From Bacteroidota bacterium (lineage in GTDB: Bacteria; Bacteroidota; Ignavibacteria; Ignavibacteriales; Melioribacteraceae): a stretch of 51,853 bases of DNA. Within the stretch, counting starts at the first letter, position 1, and each line of letters begins with the position of its first letter. Of the stretch, positions 1 through 8,820 are shown piece by piece. The DNA is taken from the NCBI GenBank assembly GCA_018818165.1, contig JAHISP010000073.1, positions 1 to 51,853 on the forward strand, written 5' to 3'. The translations under genes were made by a program, and so were the position numbers. The notes beneath the pieces were generated by a model. It worked only from the letters and a program-made list of their open reading frames with translations. It had not been told where the DNA came from and did not search any database.

Positions 1-387
1 CCATGCTTTGATATTTGCCCCTGCACTAGTTTTTGCTGTAATCTTTAACGCAGCATAAACAGCACCCGGATTAGAGGGAGAAACATCTTTAATAAATGAA
101 CTTAGATCCCAAACATCTCCTTCTTTTGCTGGGAAAGTGTTTTGGTATAGTAGATAATATCCACCTTGAGTACTGGTACATTTTACCCAGTTAACACCAC
201 TATGTGAAGTTTGTGCATTGCTTATAAATTCAATACTTGCTCCTGTTTGAGCATAGCCTAACCAACCAAGTGGGACACCGTTTGAATCGGCTCCTTCTTC
301 AAAACCTGGATTGGAAATAACATTTTGTCCAATTAGTAAAAACGGGATAAACAAAAGACTAATTAACAGTAGTGTAAATTTTTTCAT
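1..387 (-). CDS. Secreted protein, N-terminal part (runs off the window)
   Basis: The frame is open from an ATG at 387 to the window edge (129 codons), so the C-terminus is missing. The start is supported by a GGAGG ribosome-binding site about 6 bases upstream. Residues 1-20 form a signal peptide (MKKF, then a hydrophobic stretch ending LLIGQ). The mature part opens with NVISNPGFEEG and a following GWLGYA, the usual opening of a carbohydrate-binding-like (CBM4/9 or galactose-binding-like) beta-sandwich. A secreted surface or matrix protein is likely, and a C-terminal sorting domain would be expected beyond the edge. Substrate unknown. Confidence 0.8.
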   Translation of the reverse strand, partial: MKKFTLLLISLLFIPFLLIGQNVISNPGFEEGADSNGVPLGWLGYAQTGASIEFISNAQTSHSGVNWVKCTSTQGGYYLLYQNTFPAKEGDVWDLSSFIKDVSPSNPGAVYAALKITAKTSAGANIKAW

Positions 388-640
388 TAAAATCCTCCAA
401 TTGCCTTAAAAGAGTAATAAAGATTTATACTTTTAATTTTTAAAAAAAGCATTTAATATTATCTCTATTCCACTTTTCATGATTTAATTATTTAATTAAT
501 GAACTAGAATTATGTATCTATTTATCTTAATATTATTCTAACAAAAAGAGTATCTAATCAAATATTTCGTTAGGGCATTATTTTTTATATTATTTAGAAT
601 AAGTTTTAAAAAACTAATTATTTTCATTGCTTCAATTAAC

Positions 641-676
641 TTGAGAAATGAATCTTTTTAATGATTCATTTCTCAA
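641..676. repeat. 14-bp perfect inverted repeat (hairpin)
   Basis: TTGAGAAATGAATC at 641-654 pairs perfectly with 663-676 across an 8-base loop. It lies 21 bases past the stop of the minus-strand gene ending at 697. An A-run (677-683) follows it on the plus strand, so on the minus strand the T-run precedes the stem. That is not the usual intrinsic-terminator order. It may still be a 3'-end stabilising hairpin or factor-assisted terminator. Nothing else is evident in 388-696. Confidence 0.45.
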
Positions 677-696
677 AAAAAAACATTTAATAATTT

Positions 697-2886
697 TTAT
701 TTCATCAACAACATTTTTTTAGCACTAACAAATGAACCCGCACGTAGTTGATAAAAATAAACACCGCTAGCTAGATTTGAAGCATTAAAATCAACTTGAT
801 ATTTGCCAGCATTTTTATATTCATTTACTATCGTTGTAATTTCCTGCCCAAGCATGTTGAATACTTTAAGAGAAACAAATTCTGGATTGCTTAAACTATA
901 TCTAATTTTTGTTGAAGGATTAAATGGATTAGGATAATTCTGCATTAAACTATAGTAAATAGGTAAATAATGACTATTTTCGTTTTCAATATCTGTTATT
1001 ACAGTATTTTGAGAAAATTCATCAACACCTTCGAGTTTATCAATTAGTACTGTATATTCTGCATTTGTAGTTTCAGGATCTCTAATGTAGAATCTTAATT
1101 GATCTATATTAGCTAAATCCCCATATAGTTGTTCATTTGTTCCTATATTTGTTGACCAAATTGGTTCATCTGGATTATTCCCTAAATATCTAAATCCTTC
1201 ACTCGAATCAGCTACAAACTTTACACCTGTATGCAACCAATCTGTTTTTTTTAATGAAATAGGAGGACTTTCCCACATTTCATTGCCGCTCATTAATCGT
1301 AAGGTAATCATATTATTAGTCCCATCACCTTTTAACCAATATTGCATTCCGGCTTTAAGGTCAGAGAAATCTAAACCTGGAATAATATTTCTTTTCCTTA
1401 CGGCTGTATAACCAAGTGACCCATTGTATGTTATGGCCATTGATTTTACACCACTCTTATAATCAATTTCAGATAGATTAAGAGCAACGCTTCCGGTACC
1501 AAATTGATTCCATGCAGTTTTAAGATTATCAGTGTCGGAATAATTTTCAAAATCGTCTGCATTCTTTGGATCAAGTGCAGGAAATTTATCAACTGCATAC
1601 ATTCCATCTATTGAAATAGTTCGTGTTTCGGTATCGTAATATACTGGATGAGCTTCAGGTATATATGGTGGAATTGCATTATTGAAAAATCTCTTATCAA
1701 CTCGAACTTCCATAAGCTTATCCAAACTTGCTCTAAGGTCTTCTGTTGTTCCAATAGGACAGTCCCAACATGTACTATTAGGATCGTTGCCCAACCAACG
1801 GAAACCATTAGTTCCACTAGTAGCCAACGGAATTGTTACAAGATGCCAAGTTGTATCCTCTAATGATATCCAATTTGAACCCCAATAATTTACTTCAGCA
1901 TCCATCAATCTAAATAGAAAAAGATCTTTAGTACCATCACCTTTTAACAAAAATTGAATTCCTCCGCCATCGGCAACAGTTGATAAATCTGGAATTTTAT
2001 AAAGTACTTGACGACTTCTAAATGCAACACCCCAAGTTGTTCTTTCTTCGGTTTGAAAAAACCAAACTGAATTTTTATAACCTTCTGGAGCTTGCTCATC
2101 TCTAGCTAACCCATAATCCAAAGTTCCATAACCAAAGCCTTGCCATTTTGTTATGTAATCTTCTGATGCAATGTACTCTTCAAAATCAGCAATTTTAATA
2201 GCATTTACTCCAACTGGAGGCATAAAATCAACAGCACGGAAATCATCAAAATAGATTCTGTGAGATTCTTGATCATTCTTATCGGGATTATCAACTAAGA
2301 TTTGGAAACGTACAATAGAGCCTTGACTTAATTTTAAATCATCTTCATTTTCTTCATATAAGCCATTTCCATCCCATAAACGTAAGCCATATGTTTCACT
2401 TGCATCCAGTTTAAACGGTATATATACAACATGCCATGTAGAATCTGAAAGTGAAATTGGGTGCGATCTCCAAACAGCATAAAAAGTATCAACTTGGTTG
2501 TAGTATCTAAATCTTATCACATTATTTGTGCCATCACCTTTTAAGTAAAACTGAATACCTGCTTTTGTGCTGCTTAAATCAAGTGGGAAAAATGTTACAT
2601 CTTCTGTTTTCCTTTCAGCAACTCCACCCCAAGTACTTTCTGCTGAACTATAAACGTACTTAAAATAATTATCACCGCCAGGCGCAGCTTTAGCCGATGT
2701 GTCAGTAATCATTTCAAAATCTTTTGAAGCATATCCAAAAACACGCCATTTTTGCCCTAATTCTGCATTTGTTTTGTAACTTTCAAAATCTTCAAGGACT
2801 TTTGTTTGTGCTTTACTGCTAATACCAATAAACATCACTAAAACAAGAGTTGAGGCTAAAAATAGAAATAATTTGTTTTTGTTCAT
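697..2886 (-). CDS. Secreted three-repeat beta-sandwich protein with type IX sorting domain
   Basis: 729 aa with an N-terminal signal peptide (hydrophobic residues 6-25) and a C-terminal sorting domain over about the last 85 residues (core NYPNPFNPSTKIRY, ending in KKMLLMK). Between them are three homologous units of about 190-200 residues, starting near residues 30, 231 and 440. Each opens with an acidic FE/FEN-Y motif and W..FG, and carries a conserved KGDGT followed by alternating hydrophobics (LKGDGTNNVIRFR in unit 1). This resembles galactose-binding-like or carbohydrate-binding beta-sandwich modules, so glycan binding at the cell surface is a reasonable inference. No catalytic motif is seen. 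An AAGGAGCT-like ribosome-binding site lies just upstream of the ATG. Confidence 0.85.
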   Translation of the reverse strand: MNKNKLFLFLASTLVLVMFIGISSKAQTKVLEDFESYKTNAELGQKWRVFGYASKDFEMITDTSAKAAPGGDNYFKYVYSSAESTWGGVAERKTEDVTFFPLDLSSTKAGIQFYLKGDGTNNVIRFRYYNQVDTFYAVWRSHPISLSDSTWHVVYIPFKLDASETYGLRLWDGNGLYEENEDDLKLSQGSIVRFQILVDNPDKNDQESHRIYFDDFRAVDFMPPVGVNAIKIADFEEYIASEDYITKWQGFGYGTLDYGLARDEQAPEGYKNSVWFFQTEERTTWGVAFRSRQVLYKIPDLSTVADGGGIQFLLKGDGTKDLFLFRLMDAEVNYWGSNWISLEDTTWHLVTIPLATSGTNGFRWLGNDPNSTCWDCPIGTTEDLRASLDKLMEVRVDKRFFNNAIPPYIPEAHPVYYDTETRTISIDGMYAVDKFPALDPKNADDFENYSDTDNLKTAWNQFGTGSVALNLSEIDYKSGVKSMAITYNGSLGYTAVRKRNIIPGLDFSDLKAGMQYWLKGDGTNNMITLRLMSGNEMWESPPISLKKTDWLHTGVKFVADSSEGFRYLGNNPDEPIWSTNIGTNEQLYGDLANIDQLRFYIRDPETTNAEYTVLIDKLEGVDEFSQNTVITDIENENSHYLPIYYSLMQNYPNPFNPSTKIRYSLSNPEFVSLKVFNMLGQEITTIVNEYKNAGKYQVDFNASNLASGVYFYQLRAGSFVSAKKMLLMK

Positions 2887-2969
2887 TTTGAGCTCCTTAT
2901 TATTACTTTTACAATAACTAGAGAATATAATTAAAGTACATACGTTACTTTTTATTTTTCTTAGAGAAA

Positions 2970-3135
2970 GATATCAATATTACATTCATTTGTCAAGATG
3001 TTTTTGTATTTGTTGTTATAACTAATTAATTTTGGAAAATAATATTAGTTCTTTCTTAATTAGCCAGGCTAAGTTCTTTTCTTGCTCATTGGGACTTTAA
3101 ACTACTGAATTCTCTTTTTACGTCACCCTAAACAA
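2970..3135. repeat. 166-bp direct repeat, copy A
   Basis: It begins GATATCAAT and ends CACCCTAAACAA. It matches 3525-3690 over its full length with no obvious net gap, by eye roughly 80-85% identical. Shared blocks include TTGTTGTTATAACTAATT and CTCATTGGGA. The divergence suggests an old duplication. Confidence 0.75.
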
Positions 3136-3430
3136 TTTTTTATGTTTTCGCACAATTTTAAAAAGGCTGAAATTAGTTTATTTTACAAGATATATTTCAT
3201 AAAATGGTATTCCGAGTTAATTTGTAAGTGTATTTATGATAAAAGAAAAATATATATTAAAAGTATTTCGGTACAGATTATCTCAAAATAATATGGCAAA
3301 TAAAGAATCCTAGACAATTGGTTTTTTGATAAAAAAGACAAGATAGATTCGTTATATTAATTTTTGTTGTGTGGATATACAACTTGTAAATGGCAAGGCT
3401 CTCGAATCAGAGATTTTAGCTACAATGCAG

Positions 3431-3449
3431 TGCGATTCGCCGAATCGCA
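3431..3449. repeat. Compact palindrome (9-bp stem, 1-base centre)
   Basis: TGCGATTCG at 3431-3439 is followed by C and its exact reverse complement at 3441-3449. It sits inside a larger imperfect inverted repeat: TTGTAAATGGCAAGGCT near 3387-3403 against AGCCTATACTTACAA near 3451-3465. Together this is an 80-base potential cruciform or folded RNA between the two 166-bp repeats. Confidence 0.55.
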
Positions 3450-3524
3450 AAGCCTATACTTACAAACTTATAAAACTTTATGAGAAATAGGCTAAGTTGA
3501 GGTATTCCAATACTGAAAACAGGT

Positions 3525-3690
3525 GATATCAACAATACATTTGTTTGTCAAGATATTTTTGCATTTGTTGTTATAACTAATTGATTTTTGAAAAAAATAA
3601 TTGGTTTTTCTTAATTAGTCAGACTAATTTCTGTTCTTACTCATTGGGATCTTAAACTACCGAATTCTTTTTTACGCCACCCTAAACAAT
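3525..3690. repeat. 166-bp direct repeat, copy B
   Basis: This is the partner of 2970-3135. It forms the immediate 3' flank of the 1082-aa gene, whose stop codon is at 3696-3698. The similarity does not extend into that coding region. Confidence 0.75.
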
Positions 3691-3695
3691 CTTTA

Positions 3696-6600
3696 CTAAT
3701 AATGCACTTGCTTTTGTGCTTGAATAATTGAAAATTTTAATATTTTTTGTCCCAAATCTGGAACGTTTATAATTGCAATATATAAACCAGATGCAATTTT
3801 ATTTCCGTATTCATTTTTCAAATCCCAACGAAGTGAGGCGGTTAAATCGTTCTTTTCTAACGATTTAACAAGCGATCCGCTTAAGGAATAAATTTTAATA
3901 CCTACTTTTTCTGGTAGATTTGAAAATGTTACAAATGGTTCATCGTTCGGAAATCCAAAACTATTGCTCAGTGGATTATATGCAAATAGTGGATTTGGAT
4001 AAACATTTATTTTATCAAATTGTGCTTTCTTTTCATCTTTGGATTTTTCTGTTTTAACTCTAAAATAATATTTATCATTTTCCGTTAAAACATGCGAAGG
4101 CGTAATTATAAGCTTTCCAGTTGGATTAAAATCTATTTGATGAAATGGGGTTGTAAATCCCGCAATATACATTGCATTAAACCACGGACTGCGGGCAATT
4201 GCTTTAATCGAATCTGTAATATTAGGGTCAGAAATATTTAACAAATATCCGTTTGCAATATCAGCGACTCTGCTTGAAGTACCGGTTTGAGCAACCAATT
4301 GCGAAATATCTTCGGTATAAGGAGTGTTAAAAACAATCAAATACTCTTTTGTATCGGTAATACTTGTACTTGGATTCCATTTTCCATCTGGAAATTTAAG
4401 CGTATCGAGATTAAATCCATTTTCCAAAAAGCCAAGTTGCAATTTGGTTTCATTTCCAAATTTATCAATTGCATAAGCCGATACTGGAATTTTTACAAAT
4501 CCAGAATCTAGATTATCTGTTCCTTTCCAAGGATATCTCACTAAAGTTCTAACGTATCGCAAAGCTTTGCTCGAATCGGCAAAACGCAATTCCACTGTTG
4601 ATAAATCTTCAACTGAAATTGCCATTGATTGCTTTAATGATATTGCAAAAACTTTTTGCGATTCTTTTATATCTGAGCCAACATAAAAAACTCCAGTATT
4701 TAAATCATCAAATTCGTTGAACCATTTTTCAGTTCCAGAAAACTCAGCTTTAACTCTTCCAGGTTCAATCCAATCAATATCAAGCATAAATCCATCACGC
4801 ATATCGTTAACGTTGCCCCAATAATCCTTTTGAAGAAAAATACGATTTAACTCACTTCCGCTTGAAACATTGGTTAAAATAGCTGCCAAAGAATAAATTT
4901 CTTCCCAAGCCAGACGCTGAAAGCTGACTTCGTATAAATCATCTTTTATAGATTCTTGTTCATAAATTGAATAGGATATTTTTGCCTCTGAACTGCCTTC
5001 TTTATGCTCAGCTAAAATTCCCTTAAAATAGGAATCATTTTGGTTTTCGCCAATCACAATTCCGATATTTCCTTTATCGTCATTCAAAATAATTGGTTCA
5101 TTTTCCAAATATCCAAAAATTACATTTCCTGGAATTAAATATGACCTATCAATTCCAAATTTCACCATTTTTGAATTATCAAAACCAAATGGAGTGATTG
5201 AGAAATAATATGGTTTTCCCTTTCGTAAAGATTCATTATTAAATGGATCCCAAGTAATTTTGTGTAAATTTTTATTTTCTGACAATCTCGCAACTGGAGT
5301 TTCGTCACCAATAATTGTACTAATTGTTAAATCATTTTCATCTTCTATTAAAAGATTGTTAATAGAACTGTATTTGTAGGTAGCTAATAATTTTTTGTTT
5401 GGCTGGTTGTTAATTGTTTCACTTGTTGAGGACGAGTTGAACATATAAATATTATAACCTTGAAGATCAATATTATAACCATAACCAATATTTGAAAATC
5501 CGTGTTGTTGATAAGTATCAAAAAGGATTTCTATTGAATTATCGTCCGTTATTGTTGTTGGATTTACTTCTGGATAAGATTGCGGTTTATCAAATAATTG
5601 ATATTTAATCTCTCTTCCATTGGTAATTGCTTCTTTCATTGCTTCAGTTGGCTCTTCGTTAACTCCAAGTACATACGCAAAAATAATGTCTATTGGTTTT
5701 TTCTCTTCAAGATTAAATGTTCCAGAAGTAATTAAAAAGGCTTTATCACTTCCAAAAGTATTTATCCAACCATTTTGCATAATTGTATTTCCAGAATATA
5801 TAAATGCTTTGTTAATATTGTTACAATCAATATTATTTACAATTCCAGCAAATGAATTACAAGGTTCTGGATTATTTTCACCTAACATTACTTTTCTTAT
5901 CCAATCTGGCGAAAATGGTTGATAAGCTTGTGTTGGGAAATATGTGCTATTTGTATTTACAGTTGCAACAATGCCTGCATTTTCTTTGCCAAAAATTTCT
6001 TGTTGATTAAGATTTTCGCCTTCCAAAAGGTATGCAACTTGACCATAATCACTATTACTAATTGGACCTTGAATCATTGTTGCAGTTAGAGCAATTTGAT
6101 TTTCTTTATTTGCATAATCTCTATATGGAGAGTATGCCAAAACCATATTATTTGTTGTATCAGAAGCTAAATAATCATTTCGATAATATCCTAAATCCGG
6201 ATCAGTTGCCAAAGAAAAATTTACATCATACAATATTGGCGAAACTTTTCCAGTATTTTCAATTGAATATTTAATAAAAATCACCTTTTCCAAATCGGGA
6301 TTATTTGAATAACCCCAAACGGTTTGTCTAATATTTATTCCAAGTGGTTCAGTATCTGCAATTCTTCTTTCATTGGTAGGAACTCCATCATTAAAAGCCG
6401 ACCAAGCCATAATATCGCCATATTGAGCTGGTCTATCCTCGTTTTCATCCCAAATTCCATTTCCGTTTTTATCAATTGGTGAATAAACTCCATCTTTGTC
6501 CCCATCATAAAATTCTGCACCTAGATTTACTGCATTTTTCCAATTTTGCCATTCAGAACCAAAAGGAATTGAATTAACCGAATTTGTGTAAACTCCAAGT

Positions 6601-6944
6601 GAATCATCAGGATTTTCGACAGTACCTTTTACATAATCAAGAATTTTTCGATTAATTTCAACTCCATTTGCCCATTGTTTGGAATTTTGATCATATCCAC
6701 TAAGAAAAAATCCAGAAGAATACAGAAACGACATAGTGTCAATTATTCCAGCTTTTCTGGTTGGATTTTTTATTTGATTTCCAATCTGCCCAGCTTCAAA
6801 GATTGGCAAAGTGATTCGGTTAAATTTTATTCCATCAGTTTCTGCGGTAGTTTTATTCTTCTCTTTATCATTTGGTTGAGATGCAACAATATTTGCAGAA
6901 AGCAAAACAATGAAAAGGAATATAATATGTAATTTATTCAGCAT
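3696..6944 (-). CDS. Large secreted surface protein with C-terminal sorting-like domain
   Basis: 1082 aa, with a signal peptide at residues 1-22 (ending NIVASQ). Around residue 140-170 is an acidic, glycine-rich calcium-binding-like stretch (DGDKDGVYSPIDKNGNG, then WDENED), reminiscent of thrombospondin-type or EF-hand-like loops. The middle is rich in beta-strand-like sequence, and fibronectin-like folds are possible. The last 90 residues (from KINVYPNPLFAYNP to the end) resemble a type IX sorting or FlgD-Ig-like domain, with the motif LRWDLKNEYGNKIASGLY. It is the last gene of the TonB-receptor operon, four bases after the rhodanese-like gene. Exact function not recognised; a surface partner of the receptor system is inferred. 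Confidence 0.8.
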   Translation of the reverse strand: MLNKLHIIFLFIVLLSANIVASQPNDKEKNKTTAETDGIKFNRITLPIFEAGQIGNQIKNPTRKAGIIDTMSFLYSSGFFLSGYDQNSKQWANGVEINRKILDYVKGTVENPDDSLGVYTNSVNSIPFGSEWQNWKNAVNLGAEFYDGDKDGVYSPIDKNGNGIWDENEDRPAQYGDIMAWSAFNDGVPTNERRIADTEPLGINIRQTVWGYSNNPDLEKVIFIKYSIENTGKVSPILYDVNFSLATDPDLGYYRNDYLASDTTNNMVLAYSPYRDYANKENQIALTATMIQGPISNSDYGQVAYLLEGENLNQQEIFGKENAGIVATVNTNSTYFPTQAYQPFSPDWIRKVMLGENNPEPCNSFAGIVNNIDCNNINKAFIYSGNTIMQNGWINTFGSDKAFLITSGTFNLEEKKPIDIIFAYVLGVNEEPTEAMKEAITNGREIKYQLFDKPQSYPEVNPTTITDDNSIEILFDTYQQHGFSNIGYGYNIDLQGYNIYMFNSSSTSETINNQPNKKLLATYKYSSINNLLIEDENDLTISTIIGDETPVARLSENKNLHKITWDPFNNESLRKGKPYYFSITPFGFDNSKMVKFGIDRSYLIPGNVIFGYLENEPIILNDDKGNIGIVIGENQNDSYFKGILAEHKEGSSEAKISYSIYEQESIKDDLYEVSFQRLAWEEIYSLAAILTNVSSGSELNRIFLQKDYWGNVNDMRDGFMLDIDWIEPGRVKAEFSGTEKWFNEFDDLNTGVFYVGSDIKESQKVFAISLKQSMAISVEDLSTVELRFADSSKALRYVRTLVRYPWKGTDNLDSGFVKIPVSAYAIDKFGNETKLQLGFLENGFNLDTLKFPDGKWNPSTSITDTKEYLIVFNTPYTEDISQLVAQTGTSSRVADIANGYLLNISDPNITDSIKAIARSPWFNAMYIAGFTTPFHQIDFNPTGKLIITPSHVLTENDKYYFRVKTEKSKDEKKAQFDKINVYPNPLFAYNPLSNSFGFPNDEPFVTFSNLPEKVGIKIYSLSGSLVKSLEKNDLTASLRWDLKNEYGNKIASGLYIAIINVPDLGQKILKFSIIQAQKQVHY

Positions 6945-6948
6945 AATT

Positions 6949-8013
6949 TTAATTGATAATTGGATAATTTCTTATATCTGATTCACGAAAACTTTCTTCA
7001 AATTTGATGAGCAACAATTTGTTATAAATCATACTCACTGCTCCAAAATGAATTGATTTAGCATTATATCCCAATAAACGAAGATACGCAGTAATAAATA
7101 AACTTTTTTGTCCATTAAACGAATAGCTAAAAATAGTTTTTTCAATCGGAAGTGTCAGCAAATTTGTAGATGCCTTAAAATCAGTTTGAGCTAAATATAA
7201 AACAGAACTTATCGGATGCCCACCCCAAGTAACTGGAGGAGAAATATCTTTGAAATATCTTTTTACGTCATATAAATCTCTATCATCGTAACACATAACA
7301 AAAGAATCGACAAAAATTGAATATCGAAGTGAGTAAGTTGCATCAACTTGTTGAATTGTAGCAATTGCATTTAAATATTCATCTTCGGTAAGCATTTTCT
7401 TTATTCTATTTTTAGCAAACTGTTCGGTTGTTTTTGAATTATCAATTTCAATACTTGGAATTTTATTTTCTTTTTTAGGTTTAGGATAGTATCCTGTTTC
7501 ATACATAAACCACCATTCCGAATCGCCACGAGCACTAAACCACACATCCGCAAATTGAATATTCCATTGTGCCATTCCAAAATTAAGCGAAAATACATTT
7601 GTAAATCCATATAACCTCAGCAAAGAAGTTGCATAAGCTGCTTTTTGTCCGCTTTCGCTAATTATAATTATTTTTGCTTCCGTATTTACATTGTTAAATT
7701 CCAATGAATCAATCAATTGTTCAATTCCAAAATTACGCGCACCAGAAATATGTCCGCTTTCGAATTGGCTTTTAGTTCTAATATCCATCAAAAGATAATC
7801 TGATAAGTTATTATAAGCGTCATCAACCGAAATAATTGCAGGATTTTTATTCGAATTTATATAATCGCCATGAGTTTCAAAATATGAGATTAAATCGGCT
7901 GAATTATAATATTTAATTTCAACTGGCTCATTAATATCTTCCATACAACTTGTAAAAATTAGCGATGCAATTATTAAAGCAATTAGGGCAATATTTAATT
8001 TAATCATTTTCAA
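6949..8013 (-). CDS. Lipoprotein with two degenerate rhodanese-like domains
   Basis: 354 aa. Residues 1-22 are a lipoprotein signal with lipobox LIFTSC, so Cys23 is probably lipidated. Residues about 57-155 are a rhodanese fold: LLMDIRTKSQFESGHISGA, then the active-site region IIIISESGQKA, where Ser119 stands in place of the catalytic Cys. Residues about 245-340 look like a second copy (IFSYSFNGQKSLFITAYLR followed by LLGYNAKSIHFG), again with no Cys in the loop. Sulfur transfer is therefore unlikely, and binding or a structural role is inferred. The gene overlaps the DUF4249-like gene upstream by 4 bases, so the two are probably translationally coupled. Confidence 0.8.
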   Translation of the reverse strand: MKMIKLNIALIALIIASLIFTSCMEDINEPVEIKYYNSADLISYFETHGDYINSNKNPAIISVDDAYNNLSDYLLMDIRTKSQFESGHISGARNFGIEQLIDSLEFNNVNTEAKIIIISESGQKAAYATSLLRLYGFTNVFSLNFGMAQWNIQFADVWFSARGDSEWWFMYETGYYPKPKKENKIPSIEIDNSKTTEQFAKNRIKKMLTEDEYLNAIATIQQVDATYSLRYSIFVDSFVMCYDDRDLYDVKRYFKDISPPVTWGGHPISSVLYLAQTDFKASTNLLTLPIEKTIFSYSFNGQKSLFITAYLRLLGYNAKSIHFGAVSMIYNKLLLIKFEESFRESDIRNYPIIN

Positions 8014-8819
8014 TTTATTTGTATCGGAATTACAGTTTTAGTATAACCCATAAACAACCCAATAGTATTTTTGCCCGAAACATTCCAAAAAACTGAACCG
8101 CCGCCTTCGCTAAAAATATTTTCAATTGGTTTGTTGTTTTCTCTTGTGGAAAAATAATCTTTATAAGGCTCATCTAACGAATATAAAATTAGCTCAACTT
8201 TATATTTTTCTGGATTTTCAAAATACACAATTGGAATATTTGAGGTTCTGACTTCGATAGTATTTAATGTATCTGCCAGTTTGCTTGTAACCTCGTAAAA
8301 TATTGAATCAACATAACTTTCATAATTACTATCAAGTGATTTAATTGAATATTTTGCCGCATAAACTGATTTGGGATTTGGAACCACAACACATTTCAAA
8401 TATTCACCTTCCAATTTTACATCTGCAATTATTGGCTCTTTTGGAACTGTTGTAACCGAATAAATTCTTTCGCCTTTGTATTCTGCAAACAATTCGTATT
8501 TAATACCTTGAATTATATAAAGCTTATTAACAGGCGAATAAATTCCATCTTTTTCGTGTTTTAAAGTGAAAATTCCTTGTGTTTCTGACCAAATATATGC
8601 TGTAACTTCTTTTAATGCAACATCTTCGCGAGTTAAGTTTAATTCAATAGGAAAACTTTTTGTAAACGATATTTTTACTGAAGATGAATCCCCTATTAAC
8701 CTTCCACTAACAACATTAAATTCTTGAAAAGGAATGTTGCTTTCAATTACATCAATTTGTTCACAACCTAAAAGCATGAAAAAAGGCAAAAATAACAATA
8801 TGTATTTTAGAATTTTCAT
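8010..8819 (-). CDS. DUF4249-like outer-membrane lipoprotein
   Basis: 269 aa. The signal ends in lipobox MLLGC, with Cys19 as the likely lipidation site. Organisation and motifs match the DUF4249 family of Bacteroidetes-type lipoproteins: an early VVSGRL strand, ITAYI-like and GIYSP segments, and YELFAEYKG. These are usually encoded beside TonB-dependent receptors. It lies one base downstream of the receptor gene and overlaps the rhodanese-like gene by 4 bases. A surface accessory to the receptor is inferred. The fold is predicted all beta; no enzymatic motif is visible. Confidence 0.75.
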   Translation of the reverse strand: MKILKYILLFLPFFMLLGCEQIDVIESNIPFQEFNVVSGRLIGDSSSVKISFTKSFPIELNLTREDVALKEVTAYIWSETQGIFTLKHEKDGIYSPVNKLYIIQGIKYELFAEYKGERIYSVTTVPKEPIIADVKLEGEYLKCVVVPNPKSVYAAKYSIKSLDSNYESYVDSIFYEVTSKLADTLNTIEVRTSNIPIVYFENPEKYKVELILYSLDEPYKDYFSTRENNKPIENIFSEGGGSVFWNVSGKNTIGLFMGYTKTVIPIQIN

Positions 8820-8820
8820 A

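Larger units (their letters stand above)
2887..3695. other. 809-bp non-coding stretch with repeats
   Basis: No convincing gene is visible on either strand. The stretch holds two copies of a 166-bp imperfect direct repeat (2970-3135 and 3525-3690). A 389-bp unique spacer separates them and contains a compact palindrome at 3431-3449. The second copy ends five bases from the stop codon of the gene ending at 3696. Confidence 0.7.

Noticed and set aside
641-676. Hairpin considered as an intrinsic terminator
   Set aside because: The T-run is on the wrong side of the stem for the minus-strand gene, so it is listed only as an inverted repeat.
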